Shown in pieces: positions 11,297-23,005 of a DNA stretch of 64,000 nucleotides. The notes under the pieces are model-generated. The model was given only the letters and a program-made list of their open reading frames with translations, was not told the origin of the DNA and searched no databases. The stretch covers positions 20,452,442 to 20,516,441 of the forward strand of contig NC_034016.1 of NCBI RefSeq assembly GCF_000346465.2, given 5' to 3'. Source of the stretch: Prunus persica (lineage: Eukaryota; Streptophyta; Magnoliopsida; Rosales; Rosaceae). Each line of letters starts with the position of its first letter. The stretch's first letter is position 1. The position numbers and the translations under genes were made by a program.

Positions 11297-11524
11297 TCAA
11301 GGTTTCGTGGGATTAGGACCTCCGGACGGGACAGAGCCACTAAGTATCTGCTTGATCAAAGGGAAGAAGGATGGAGGATTAACACCCCTAATTTGCAAAA
11401 CATCTTTCTTCATCCTCATCGTCAAGTTTTCTTCCCCAGGCAACACCCTGCATGCCTCATATGAGTGCATGTTCATAAGAAAAACAACTACCATGGCCAC
11501 CAAAACCATGTGTACAAACTTCAT
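11297..11524 (-). CDS. Small secreted peptide precursor, Cys-less family, copy 6
   Basis: A 75-aa precursor: MKFVHMVLVAMVVVFLMN signal peptide, block EACRVLPGEENLTMRMKKD, then RGVNPPSFFPLIKQIL and tail SGSVPSGGPNPTKP. It lacks two residues found in copies 1, 2, 4 and 5 (RGSSxxNPPF versus RGVNPPSF), a trait shared with copy 7 and with the fragments at 2.4 and 4.2 kb. TATA box at 11649-11661. The single Cys directly follows the signal peptide; none is in the tail. Confidence 0.75.
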   Translation of the reverse strand: MKFVHMVLVAMVVVFLMNMHSYEACRVLPGEENLTMRMKKDVLQIRGVNPPSFFPLIKQILSGSVPSGGPNPTKP

Positions 11525-11648
11525 CGTGTTGGGAAAATAACAAAAAAATTGCTATTTCTGTTTGGGTTTCTTTTTTTGTGATCGCTCTGTATGCAATGCA
11601 AGCAAAAAGATGGAATGTATGAATGAATAATAGATGGGGGATATGAGG

Positions 11649-11661
11649 CCTTTTATATATA
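11649..11661 (-). promoter_or_regulatory. TATA box of peptide copy 6
   Basis: TATATATAAAAGG on the minus strand, about 125 bp upstream of the ATG. Confidence 0.6.
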
Positions 11662-12985
11662 GATATATATGCATCAACGTGGACCAATTTACCCATGACT
11701 TGAATTTTTGAATATACATCTATTTGTTCCTTGTTTTGACTCTTGACGATTGAATGAGTCGGGTTTTACTGTATTGTTAACTCATACTTCGAATAGATCA
11801 AATTGCAAAACACCTTTTTTTCTTCTTTTTTTTGTTTTTTTGTTTTTGTTGTAATTCAAAATACTTTGCAATTAAGTTTTCCTGATTGAATTTTTATTTT
11901 ATTTTAAAATAAAAAATTAGTAATGCTAGAGGTATGTGTTGACCCACCCTTGTTGACTTGTTCTTCTCACTATTTGCTTGCACCGAAATGTTGTGAACTG
12001 AGATTCAAGCTTGGCGAGGAGGGGAGCGTCTACACGGCCTTTGAACGTTGAATGTTTTGAACTTGGAAGTATTTGTGTTGTTGTATGTGGTGCTAACCTT
12101 TTACGGGACAGAATTAATCTTAAATTATATAGTTGATTGGCAAATATGTTTTACTATAGCTGCAATATTTGAAAGTAAGGGTAATAAAACATCATGTTAT
12201 TGACTATATTTACTTGCTGGCCATGGGAGAACAAGTACAAAACCCAGTTACCACCTCAATTAGTTTGACCTGTCCTTTGTTTCTTCCATAATATTATGCT
12301 GTGTTTCCTGTTGTGTTTGTATTGCTACATACATGCTATATATGCTTGAATTGAATGTATATAAGGTTATTTTGAAACAACAAAAATCTTCTTTCCTTTT
12401 GTACTACCGGTAGTGATAGGTAGTTAGAGTGTTAATCTATAATAATGCTACCGATACCAACTCATTTTATCATCAACATTTGGTTATCCGTAGATGTGAC
12501 ACAATGACTATGTTACGGCGGCATGAATGATGTAGGGTAGATGGAGCTATTACGGTGAATGATTGAGTTAACAGTAAATTACATATAAGAAAGGTACGAC
12601 ATATAACATGAACTATTATATCATATCCCACATTAGTTGGTAAAGAAAATGGATAAATGAGTTGGTGGTGCCCATGTAAGAAATATCATATTGTGTCGTC
12701 TAATTAATTTACCAAAGTGAAAGATGTAAGCCACCAAATAAAATGATGGTTGAAACAAACTTTTTACTGAAGGTGACCTTTTCTTTTCTTCTTTGGCACG
12801 AAACGATAAGTTTAATTGACCCCATATATGCTGTGTATCATTGTCAACTAAGGTCAGAGGTGCTTGATTCTGCTGATGTTACTTTGTACGTGTTCAAAAT
12901 TCTGTCAAAAATTGCAGCGCATGCATTCTCTTTTGCACTTCTGCAGCGTAATTTCTATAGTCTATATTAACACAAGCGAACACCT

Positions 12986-13085
12986 NNNNNNNNNNNNNNN
13001 NNNNNNNNNNNNNNNNNNNNNNNNNNNNNNNNNNNNNNNNNNNNNNNNNNNNNNNNNNNNNNNNNNNNNNNNNNNNNNNNNNNNN
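12986..13085. other. Assembly gap of 100 N
   Basis: Exactly 100 N, the conventional size for a gap of unknown length. It falls between array copies 6 and 7, where tandem near-identical units are likely to collapse, so the true copy number may be higher. Confidence 0.99.
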
Positions 13086-13372
13086 TCTTTTTTTTTTTTC
13101 ATTTGCAGATCAACAAAAGCATAGAAATAAATAAAAGAACGAATTTCCTCTGTACTTGATATTATCTGTCAAATCATATACACTTTTAGGTTTTGTACAG
13201 CTTAAACAACTACTAAAGAAAAGGAAAAAAGCCTCAGCTTTCAGGAGTTTTCCTGTGCTAAATTATTCATTACCAAGAAAATAAATAAATAAAATGTTCG
13301 GAACAAAAATCTTTGATTGATGCCTCCCTCTGCAGAGTACGTATACTGGATCTTTGTTTGGTGCTCTCTACT

Positions 13373-13603
13373 TCAAGGTCTCGTGGGATTAGGACCGCTA
13401 GGCGGGACAGGACCTCTAAGTATCTGCATGATCAAAGGGAAGAAGGAAGGAGGATTAACACCCCTAATTTGCAAAACATCTTTTTTCATCCTCGTCACCA
13501 TCAAATTTTCTTCCCCATGCAACACTCTGCAGGCCTCATATGAGTACATGTTCAGAAGAACAACCACTACCATGGCCACCAAAATCAGGTGTACAAACTT
13601 CAT
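13373..13603 (-). CDS. Small secreted peptide precursor, Cys-less family, copy 7
   Basis: A 76-aa precursor: MKFVHLILVAMVVVVLLN signal peptide, block EACRVLHGEENLMVTRMKKD, RGVNPPSFFPLIMQIL, tail RGPVPPSGPNPTRP. This tail is the one most like the neighbouring CTNIP genes (ARGQAPPSGPNPC at 15.7 kb), apart from T-R-P-stop replacing C-T-H-I-P. TATA-like box CTATAAAAAGCCC at 13731-13743. The VTRM insertion is shared with the truncated copy 3. Confidence 0.75.
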   Translation of the reverse strand: MKFVHLILVAMVVVVLLNMYSYEACRVLHGEENLMVTRMKKDVLQIRGVNPPSFFPLIMQILRGPVPPSGPNPTRP

Positions 13604-13730
13604 TTTGTTAGGCAAATGACAAGAAATGTTTTTTTTTTTGGGGGGGCTGGGTTTCTTTTTTTGATCGCTCTGCATGCAATGCAAGCAAAAAGATGGAATG
13701 AATGAATAAATAATAGAGGCGAGATGTAGG

Positions 13731-13743
13731 GCTTTTTATAGGC
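13731..13743 (-). promoter_or_regulatory. TATA-like box of peptide copy 7
   Basis: CCTATAAAAAGCC on the minus strand, about 130 bp upstream of the ATG. It resembles copies 4 and 5 more than copies 1, 2 and 6. Confidence 0.5.
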
Positions 13744-15719
13744 ATCAATATGGACCAACTTACATGTACATGACTTGGATTTTTTCAATATGTGTATCTA
13801 TTTTATTCTTTGTTTTGACTATTGACAATTACGTTGATGGGTTAGGATTGAATGGGTCGTCATGCCTAGTAGGGGAACTCAGTTTAATTTTGTAATTAAG
13901 TTGAGCTAGCTTTTTGGTTACCTGATCTATAATATTTTGTAATTAAGTTTTACTGATTTAGTTAATTAATTATTTTTTAATCCACAGTATTAGAGGTATG
14001 TATGTTGACCTTGACCATCTCCTCCTGTTGAGTTTTTCTTGCATCGAAATGTTGCATGGTTAGAGAGCCTGGCGTGAAGGGAAGCGTGTCCAAGGCCTTT
14101 GAACGTTGAATATTTTGAAGTTCTATTGGTCCTCCTAGCTACTAGCAATCCTGTGCTAAGCTTTTACACGACAACAAAAATTAGAAGTCCCATTTGACTT
14201 TCCTTTTATTCTCCAGCCAGAGCTTTGTTTTAATTTAATTTCGACAAAATTATACAAGAATAAGTCATGACCTAGAACGGGTAAGCGTTATATTAAAGTA
14301 AGTCCTTGTCCTTGGGCAGACATTTCTTTAAAAGTACATCTTAGTAGCTCATCCACAACGTTATGTACATTGACGGACTTATTAAGGTGTAAGGAGGTAT
14401 AATAGGTGCTGCATATTATCTCTCTATTCAGCTTAGGAGATGCACTCTAGGTATTCGACAAAAGCCTAAACGAAGTCTGTGTTGCTTGGCTGTGCTTCTT
14501 TTTATTTTTAAATTCCGGCCAAAACGACACTGTTTTGGAGCATGATTTTTTTTAAAAAAAAAAGAAAAAGAAAGAGGAAACTCGGTTTCTATCTAGGGCC
14601 TACCCATAAAAGGACAAAAGGCTTTAAACAAGGGGTTTTAACTCTAGAGCTTTTTAACAACAAGGCTTTCTTTTTCTTCTACAATAATTGTAGGTTATTT
14701 GTAATGCTATTTTTTCTATCAGTTATGAATGATATTAGTATTGTTTAAATTATAATGATATTTGATTGTTAATTTTTTTAAGTAAAGCTTTTAGCCTTTT
14801 AAAATTGCACTTTGGTTAAAAAATTCTTGGATCTGCCAATAACTATCCGTACCATGTTTATTAGCAACATCTCCAAAAATATTCGGCCTTCATCTATCCA
14901 TTGATATATCGTCAACAGTGTAATAAATAAATGTGGTACATGGTTATCACTAATGACAACTTTATACCATTATCTTGAAAATAACAGTTGGTTTAAACTC
15001 TTGTCTTTGTTGTTGTTGACAGAAGTTGGTTTAAAGGGTTCAACATGTTGAATTCAAGACTTCTTCTGTTATTTTGGCCATCCTCAAGACTTTTTCAGCT
15101 AATCTAATGCATTAAGATATTTTAATCTAGCATTTATGTAGCAGATCCAACATCACTAATGCCTGGTGCTTTAAATTGAGACATGATTTAGACTTGGGGT
15201 TTTCTTAAGTTTCACTCTACTTTCTGTTCTTGAAAACCTGATGATATTTATTTGGCCAAATCAGATTTATTATAAATTATTATTCAATTCCTTTTGCACT
15301 TGTCATGTGTCCTGAAGGAATTTGGAAAGAGTGAATTGGGCTGCATATTTCTTTTTTCTGTTCAAAATTAAACTCTATGTCCCTCTCCCTCCCTCACCCT
15401 CCAGCTAGTGCATCACATAATAGATAAAACAAATAGAATGGTTTCTACATAAATAACAAATTATTTGAATTTCATGGGTTACAACTTACAACATTAGTTA
15501 TATCCCTAAGAAAGAAAGAAAATAAAAAGGGGGTTAATTATTTATCATCCAAAATAGAAAATACTGTGCTACATATACACAGTTGAAATAATTAAGAGCT
15601 AAGCTTTTGGTGCTCAGTTCTGAGTCTTATTAACGCTGGAACATTAACCCTTGGTCCCAGTAAAGTGAGGAAAGTCATGGCTGCAGGCATGGAGTGGTTT
15701 GGCTACATGTTCATCTGAT
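13744..15719. other. Spacer between the Cys-less array and the CTNIP genes
   Basis: The first ~450 bp are degenerate array flank (GCCTGGCGTGAAGGGAAGCGTG, TTGAACGTTGAATATTTTGAAG). Beyond 14200 I see AT-rich DNA without a gene, repeat boundary or RNA structure I can support. Confidence 0.5.
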
Positions 15720-15947
15720 TCAGGTGCAAATACCCGAGCCGCGGCCTGGAATGTGGGTGCAGGGATTGGGGCCAGATGGGGGCGCTTGACCCCTTGCGAG
15801 GTACTGAGACACAAGAACAAGACCATGGTTCTTAGCCCATTGCTCTGCTTTCAAATGCCTCATTTCTCCAAGTTGTAGACAAGAAAACAAAATGAGCAGA
15901 ACGACAAGAGTTGAGAAAAGCTGGGTTTTCCTAAAACAGAACCTCAT
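15720..15947 (-). CDS. CTNIP: CTNIP/SCREW-type secreted peptide precursor (A)
   Basis: A 75-aa precursor. A basic start (MRFCFRK) leads into a hydrophobic signal peptide (LFSTLVVLLILFSCLQLG), then an R-x-L block (MRHLKAEQ), a variable middle, and the C-terminal signature RGQAPPSGPNPCTHIPG with a second Cys 11 residues after the first (GRGSGICT end). CTNIP/SCREW phytocytokines are secreted, carry a C-T-N-I-P motif with two conserved cysteines, and are perceived by the LRR receptor kinase HSL3/NUT, affecting immunity and water loss (established for Arabidopsis). A TATA box (CTATATAAGAG) lies at 16118-16128, 170 bp upstream. H for N in the motif is a conservative variant. Confidence 0.8.
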   Translation of the reverse strand: MRFCFRKTQLFSTLVVLLILFSCLQLGEMRHLKAEQWAKNHGLVLVSQYLARGQAPPSGPNPCTHIPGRGSGICT

Positions 15948-16117
15948 TCTTTGAGACTGAAATTTAATGGAACTTTTATCTTTTTGTTGCAGGATTTTCC
16001 TCTATCAGTATCCTTGGTTTTCCTTTTGTGTTTTTCCTCTGTTTAAATGAATTTTGACACAGTGGTTTGTAAGGCAATGGACTTTGGGATGGTGGAAGTG
16101 TTGGTGGAGGTGAGAGC

Positions 16118-16128
16118 TCTTATATAGG
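16118..16128 (-). promoter_or_regulatory. TATA box of CTNIP gene A
   Basis: CTATATAAGAG on the minus strand upstream of the 15947 start. Confidence 0.6.
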
Positions 16129-17201
16129 ATTTTTAATTTCCAAAAATCTTGCCCTTGACAATATTTCTGAGTTTGAAATTGACTGAGCTATTGTTTCAGG
16201 GTTCAAACCAGTACACACGGTAACTTGGGCGCCAAACAGTTGCGCATTGTGAGGATTGATGTGCGAACAAATTCTATTTGTGTTTTTATATGCATTGGCT
16301 CAATTCTACATCTGTGTGGTGATATCTCAAGCCAATCATGCAATATTATATGTTTTAACTTTCTCATCTAAATGTATTTAGGTGATTGACTCGAGATACA
16401 CAACACTGCCATCCCCGTTATGGACGTTTTCTCCAAAACTTGAGTTGCAAGCCATATAGAACTGAATAATTAAAAGTAAACTTATGCTGTCATCGTTGAT
16501 TACGACCAAGCCCCTAAGAACTATTCACTTCTTTGCACCTTTAGGACACGTAACAAGGGAACCACGCAAAGCCATGAGCAAAGCATTATGCAACGAGTCA
16601 AATTCAAACAATATTTTCAGAGAGTGGAATTGGGGTCGCATAAGAACAGGTTTTAATATGACAAAACATTTCCCTTTTCTTGATTGATTAAGTCGCGTTC
16701 TTGAGTTGCAGAGCTAAGCTGCTGAGCCGTAGACAAAAGTTCCCATCCTTCCCAAAAACAGGGATTATTTATTCATTAGTCAGACACAACTCCATTCAAA
16801 AAATAGAGTTTGAATAGCAAAGCGTATGACTTACTTCAGGTTTATCTCGGGCCAATTCATCTGATTATTTTCTGTACAAATATATTATGTTCATTGAGAT
16901 TTATGAGGGGCGTGTATACGCAAACCGTAACTAAACAGTAAAACAGTAACTGAGAAGCCTTTCAAAGAACACAGATAAATTCATAACTTAGATTCAGTAC
17001 ATCATCCAAACATGTTCGAAATTATCGCGATATCTTTTGCATATATGAACTAAACAATTTCATTCAACAATCTTAAGTTGGATTATAAATCATCAATGTC
17101 AGATGAGAAAACTCATCAGTTAGTCGACAAGAAGAAAACCCACATTTTATATCAGGTAGATGCATACAGATACATGTTATAAACACAACTTTACGGTGGG
17201 A
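16129..17201. other. Intergenic, no gene seen
   Basis: No repeat boundary or coding signal that I can support. The last ~200 bp before 17202 are probably the 3' UTR of the minus-strand bHLH gene. Confidence 0.5.
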
Positions 17202-18701
17202 TCATTTTGAAAGAGAGACCACCAGCTTCTCCTTTAACTGCTCGGCATCACCACCTTGAGTTGGAATGGAGAATGTATGAATAACCTTATCGTTGTCTGT
17301 TATTGAAACATTAGACTCTTGAGCCACAATTTTGTGTTCCCTAAGAGTTTTGATGACTTCAGAAACTGGGTGAGAATCCAATGGGCAGTTCATCCTCACA
17401 ACTGCATCCTCATGTCGTTCCTGAAAATCAATCTCTGGAACCGGAAACTGCTTTTGATTATTGTTTCCCATCTGGTTTTCAGTTTCCATGACCCTGATCT
17501 TCATCTGGAGATCAGTGATATAAGTAATGGCATCACCAAGAAGAGAGGCTTTGTCCATCTTCGAAATGTTAGGAACAACAGCTCTTAGTGCATAGAACCT
17601 CTGGTTAAGCTTCTCGCGCCTCTGCCGCTCTGCTTCCACATGATTCAATGGTTCTTCTCTCCCATTGGCAGGCTTTCTCCCTCTCTTTCTGGGTTTCCGC
17701 TCATCAATTTGTGCTGAGGACTCATCCTTAGGCAGCTCCAAACTTGAAACTATTGTAGGAGCACTGAAACCCCCAACCATCATTTGGTTCAATTGCGGAA
17801 AAAGTTTTACTTCACTATCCTCACTTTGACATCCATTTGAAGTACCTACTGATTGTAATTCAAATGACTCTGGAGGAAATGTAGAATCTTCCTCTATCTT
17901 CGGGGAAAAGGCAATATTGATTGATTGTGATTTTGGGCCACCAAGACTGAGCTCGCGTCCAAAAATCATTGGAAATGCCTTTGCCTGAACAGAACTAGAT
18001 TCACCAAATAAATTTCTGACCATATTTACTAGATTCTGTTCTTCTGGATTTGCTTTGACTGAACCAAGCTCAACAACTCCTGATTTCATAGGTACAAACA
18101 CCACTGTTTGGAACCCGGCCAATCTTGCTAAATATGATCTTGACTGGTAATGGTGTAAACAACCACCCACATCTGAAACCCAAATTGATTTACCGGACTT
18201 GTACGACTCCCCAGGACCACTGTGTGAATCAAGTTGAAATGCATAATACATTGAAGTGAGGTAAAACATTTCCACATCTGACACCCCATCCAACCTCCTA
18301 GCATAACCCTCATCCAAACCACCAAAACATGTATGGAGCTTCTCAAGCACCCACTTTTTCACCTCCTCTTTCTTCTGCACTCCCACAAAACTGCCATCCA
18401 AACTAGAATTCTCGCCTGCAACTCCGCCATCCTTTGTGTCTCTGCAGTGTCCATCACCCCAAATCAAGGCAGATCCACCAGATTTCGAGCCGACAACCTG
18501 CCAGAAAATGGCATAATTCCAATTGGATCCTTTGACGAGCTGGGACATCCCCTGCTGCACACCCAATTTACCAGGCGGCCTAACCAAGTCTGTCAACACA
18601 TTTTCAGAAACCAGAGAGGTCAAGAACTGGCATGCTTCAGTACCTAGTACTGACTCCACCATGACCCTGTCTTCTTCATTCACCCAAAATTTCTCTCCCA
18701 T
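17202..18701 (-). CDS. BHLH3: bHLH-MYC transcription factor, bHLH3/JAM3-like (jasmonate-associated)
   Basis: A 499-aa intronless protein. I start at [17 protein letters not shown], the family N-terminus; the frame extends 13 codons upstream but those residues are not family-like. Residues ~5-190 form the bHLH-MYC N-terminal (JAZ/MED25-interacting) domain, with AIFWQV and [13 protein letters not shown]-rich stretch (KPRKRGRKP) precedes the bHLH at ~354-400 ([20 protein letters not shown]), which keeps the H-E-R residues for E/G-box binding. An ACT-like C-terminal domain follows ([17 protein letters not shown]). Arabidopsis bHLH3/13/17 (JAM1-3) are JAZ-interacting repressors opposing MYC2. The leader contains likely splice signals (CAG|GTAATT near 19184), so a 5' UTR intron is probable. 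Confidence 0.88.
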   Translation of the reverse strand: MGEKFWVNEEDRVMVESVLGTEACQFLTSLVSENVLTDLVRPPGKLGVQQGMSQLVKGSNWNYAIFWQVVGSKSGGSALIWGDGHCRDTKDGGVAGENSSLDGSFVGVQKKEEVKKWVLEKLHTCFGGLDEGYARRLDGVSDVEMFYLTSMYYAFQLDSHSGPGESYKSGKSIWVSDVGGCLHHYQSRSYLARLAGFQTVVFVPMKSGVVELGSVKANPEEQNLVNMVRNLFGESSSVQAKAFPMIFGRELSLGGPKSQSINIAFSPKIEEDSTFPPESFELQSVGTSNGCQSEDSEVKLFPQLNQMMVGGFSAPTIVSSLELPKDESSAQIDERKPRKRGRKPANGREEPLNHVEAERQRREKLNQRFYALRAVVPNISKMDKASLLGDAITYITDLQMKIRVMETENQMGNNNQKQFPVPEIDFQERHEDAVVRMNCPLDSHPVSEVIKTLREHKIVAQESNVSITDNDKVIHTFSIPTQGGDAEQLKEKLVVSLSK

Positions 18702-19230
18702 CTTAATTTCTCCTTTTACAACTAACTCAAACAACCCCAAAAATGCTAAACTACGAAACTCAAAATACTTATCTTGCTTACCTTAGAACCACCAAATATA
18801 GCTCTCAAATTTCTTTCTCGACCAACTAGAGAAATTCACAATCTTTGTGCAAACCTTCCACAAGCAAATCAAGCTACTACTTGAATCACAAAGTATAGTT
18901 CTGAAATTCAGCTCATCTCATAGATTTATTTCTACAAAAATATCAGATCTTTGACAAGATATCTCGAACAGAACTATCAGCTTCATATGAACCTAAAAAA
19001 CACTCTTAAATCACATATACAGCACTGAAAGCCGACAAATTTGAGAAATTTAAACTTACCCATGAAGCAGATCTTGAGAATACATCATATCCACATACAA
19101 AGACCCTCACTTTGCAGCTTATGAAGTTTTGGGAAGCACAAACTCCAAAATATAGGCCAAGAACAATAGCAGGCATCCAATTACCTGAAAACTGATATGG
19201 GTCTGTAGCTGAAACTAGGGTTCACCATAG
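18702..19230 (-). other. Leader region of the bHLH gene with probable 5' UTR intron(s)
   Basis: On the minus strand a donor-like TTTTCAG|GTAATT lies near 19184 and a second, ATGG|GTAAGT-like, near 19058. The DNA down to the ATG is T-rich and lacks an open reading frame. Long first introns in the 5' UTR are usual in MYC-type bHLH genes. Exact splice points need transcript data. Confidence 0.4.
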
Positions 19231-20690
19231 AAAGTTGGGTTCCAAATCAGAGCAAGTGTACAAGAAAGCTCGCAAACGCGAGGAGAGTGGGTTTCTTCCA
19301 AACTTCCAAGATCTCAATGTTAGGGTTATTTATTTATTGTTTTATATTATTCGTATTATTGGTATTCTTCCAGATGGGACTCTTTCTTTGGACCCTGACG
19401 ACCTGACCACCCAAAATTGAGGCGGCCAGCAGATTTCCCATGTGTTCCTTGGCATTTTGTAGAATCACTTTTGGGAATGGGTCAGTTGGCCCACACAGTC
19501 ATTGCGGCCCAGGCCCATTAAAATAAAGGGCATAATAACCTAAATATTAAGAAGACACACATAAATCTGTCACACACCAATGCATTGAAATTTGAAACGT
19601 TTTGACCGTGAAACAGCATAAATTTTTGGGACAAGAAAGTTTACATGGAAATTATTTAACTTTGTTCTCCAATAACTGAAAATTAATATAAGGCAAACCC
19701 TAGTAGTGAACATAAGCGGACATGTAAGTGCATGCAGCATGCAATTTGAAGTTCGTATGCATAGCGAAGGGATCAAATTTATAATTATTCTTTAAAACCT
19801 TAAAGATCTTGTTGTCTTGTCATCAACCACCAAAGTGTCACGTAATTAACCTTCAAAAAGGTACAATTCGAATGACTAATTTATCCTCTTGCTTGGTGAC
19901 CACTGTGGAAAGTTGGCTCCATGTAGAGCAAAGTATGGCATTGGCATATATGGCAAGCATGCTGCAAAACGACAATTGTAACGCAACTATGTTTTATTTC
20001 CTTGCCCTCCTCCTCCTACTCAGGTTGAATATTACCAAAGAGGACACAAATGTATACGTAATGCCTGGGACTAGTGCCATGCTCATCAGAATGAAAAACA
20101 CGTACGTGTGATCTGTGTGACATATATTGAGTGACTTGTGAATGCTGTGCAGAGATTTTTTTTGTTTTTGTTTTATTAAATTAAATTTCTAATTACTTGT
20201 TTTATTTTCTTTTAATAAAGGTCGAATTACTAAAACAGAGACAGAGATAGTATTCTTATAAAGGTTGGCGAACTCTTGACCACCGAAACTGTAGCAGCAT
20301 ATGATGTCCTATGTTTTGCTTATTCGTTGGTGAAAAACGATCATAGAATCTTTTAAAACATCCCTCCCAGCCCAGACCAAAACTAGTGGAGACCCAGACC
20401 AGACAGACCCATGAAACATAGGGCCGACATAATCCTGTTCCTTCAAATTTGATACATTTTGACGGTGCAATGTAAGCATGTATTTTCCTTAGTTCCCTTA
20501 ATTTTGATTTGTTTGTGTGGTTTGGGTTAACTCCCAGTTGACAAGGTAGGGCCAAGGACAATTTCCATGAGCATTTGTAGAGAATGATGTAAGTTTTGAG
20601 AACACAAAACTCATCAACCATCTTCTCTCGAATACAAATTGTAAAACGACACGGTTTAGTTTCAGCTTTCACTTCATTCTGGGATATTAT
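19231..20690. other. Intergenic, no gene seen
   Basis: Presumed promoter of the bHLH gene, then AT-rich DNA. Short ORFs here do not resemble known families. Confidence 0.5.
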
Positions 20691-21800
20691 AATATTCAAT
20701 TGCAAACTACAAGTGGGGAGAAAGTGAATTTTTCCCAGGAATTTCAACCTAGAAATTCATAGGAAAAACGACGCTGACCCATTGCATGACGCACTTAATT
20801 CTGTCCAGTTACAAGTTTGAGATAATATCACGAAAAAAAAAAAGAAAAAAAATTCAACCTATACATGCAGCAGCAGTGTGCAATAGCGAAGTCAGAATTT
20901 TATATATGTGGGCTCTCTCATAAAATATAAATAATAAAAAATTCATCTTAAGACATGCCAAAACATCAAAAATAATATTATCTATTCATTACAATCATAA
21001 TTTTAACCCCCAAAAATATATATATCATTACAATTCATAATTGCCCTCGAAAAGTTTTCATATTTTGAAATTGTTGCATAACAACCACGTCATCTATACT
21101 ATTAAAAATATTTTTCTCAATATATGCAACCAAGTCATCATTCATCTATGAATTAACCTAATTTTAAAACTTGATAATATAATATTGGGTTTGAGAGAAA
21201 AATTCACAAACAGCGAGAGTAAGTTTGGCTGGGTAGGGCTCCACGCGGTAAAATAAATATGTTAATTAATATGGGTTATACAATAACAGCATACTACTTT
21301 CTTTTTTTATAATAAAAACTGAGTGACGGCTAAGACTACACTGGTCCCAACGTGGCTCTGCCCTCGAGCATGCGGTTGCCTTATAATTTGCTGGGAATAG
21401 TTGTCTGCACTATTTTGAATCTTCCCTTTTTTTCTTTTTCTTTTTTCCATTCGCACACGTTTTAGATATATGTAATTTGTACATCCCCAGTGTATCGTTT
21501 TCTATATTATTACTAATACGCAAATAAAAATGAATTCGAGATATATTTAAGCATGAAGAGCTTGTGAAGTTGCAAGTAGCAGTGGAACAATTACCTCTCT
21601 GGAAATGAGAAGCAATAAGACAAAGAAAAGGGCACTTAAAGTCAAAGCTCAACGCGTTTCTTCTTAATTTTAGTTACTTGTAAATTGTAATCTCTGCTTA
21701 TGACTTTATACCAAAGTCAATTAATATAAACAAGGTTAAAACTCATCACCTTAATTATCTTATATACTAATTAGCTTCCTTGTTAAGCATAATCTTTGCT
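20690..21800. repeat. Relict third copy of the CTNIP upstream segment
   Basis: The stretch at 20715-20840 (TTTCAACCT..GAA.TTC.TAGGAAA..GCTGAC.CA.TGCATGACGCAC, then TTTGAGATAAT.TCA) matches the region directly upstream of CTNIP genes B (23350-23470) and C (29770-29890). The match resumes at ~21385 (TTGCCTTATAATTTG) and 21650-21800. No CTNIP reading frame remains beside it. Confidence 0.6.
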
Positions 21801-22189
21801 ATATCTATGCCGACCCCATCGAATCCTCTAGTTGAAAATTTTCAGAACCACAAAACAAATTTAGCAACTACTAATTTGAAGGCAGAGGACTTGGATTCAC
21901 TGCTCTCTTATGTTATGTTGAGTGATTATAAATGGATAATTGAGTGATAAATCGCTCATTTAGAATAGCAGCACCTATTTTTAATGCAAGGGATAAGTGT
22001 CCCTGTGAAGGAAAAGCCCAAGAAGAATACGTACGTATGAAAATGACTACTAGGTTTAACTAATGCGAGGCTTTTATTCATTAACATTGCTAATCAGTCA
22101 TTAAAAATAAATTATATTAACCAAACAAATAATTAATTGAGGAGCTAATTCATTTTGCCCCTCTCTTTGTTGTTTAGACTATTGACAAT

Positions 22190-22320
22190 ATTATATATAA
22201 AAAAAATATAGAGATTCCAGGTTTGAACCCTCATAACACCTTAATTAGTAGTGTGTGTGTGTGTGTGTTTGAGAAACCCCCTCTCCTTGTAGTTTAGACT
22301 ATCGATAATATTTATTAAAA
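22190..22320 (+). repeat. SINE remnant in duplication copy I
   Basis: Reads CCAGGTTTGAACCCTCATAACACC, a (GT)n stretch, GAGAAACCCC and TTTAGACTATCGATAATAT, the body of the tRNA-derived SINE family. Another SINE tail (GTTTAGACTATTGACAATAT) sits directly upstream. Confidence 0.65.
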
Positions 22321-23005
22321 AAGTAGTTATTTTGTGGTTTGTTGAAATTGTGTTCATTATTTATTTCATCGCCATTAATTAAGAAGAGCTAATTCAAATT
22401 GGTTAAAGATGAAATAGTAGTATATGCTCATAGCTAAGCTCAATTTGGTTTCGAGAATTGAATGAAACAATGAAGGGTGACCTTACCTAGTGGACAAATA
22501 AAAATGTCATCCTGATATATGGTTTGAGTACGATGGGCTTTTGTTCCAAGGTATATGTAGAATTTTTATTTTTTATGTGTTCTTATTGTAAGGAACATGT
22601 ACACATCCTTGTTAAGTACCCAATAATGCATTTTAACCATTGGAATTTTAAGTTATCCTTCAAGGGTTATCCATGCCAAAAATCATCCATATCTGAAGTT
22701 CTTGTCATCTAAAATGTGCAAAACAAACGCATTTCATTGGATAAAACTAAACAAAAACATGGATAATCAGAAATAGAAATAAATGCAAAACGTTAAGAAG
22801 AAAGGAAAGGAAAGTAATTCATTAAAGGCTTAAGTTATACTTTACATAATACTAACTAGAGGATTTGTACACATATGGAATGAAGTTCATACTACCAAGG
22901 ATACCATACGCTGTTTCACTGTACCAAGTTGCGTGACTGTTGTAGATCAAGGGCTGGCGCAGATGATTATGAGTAATTTGACTTTGATTCATTGATTATA
23001 ATCAA

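Noticed and set aside
12864..13124. ORF running through the N block
   Set aside because: It depends on unknown bases.
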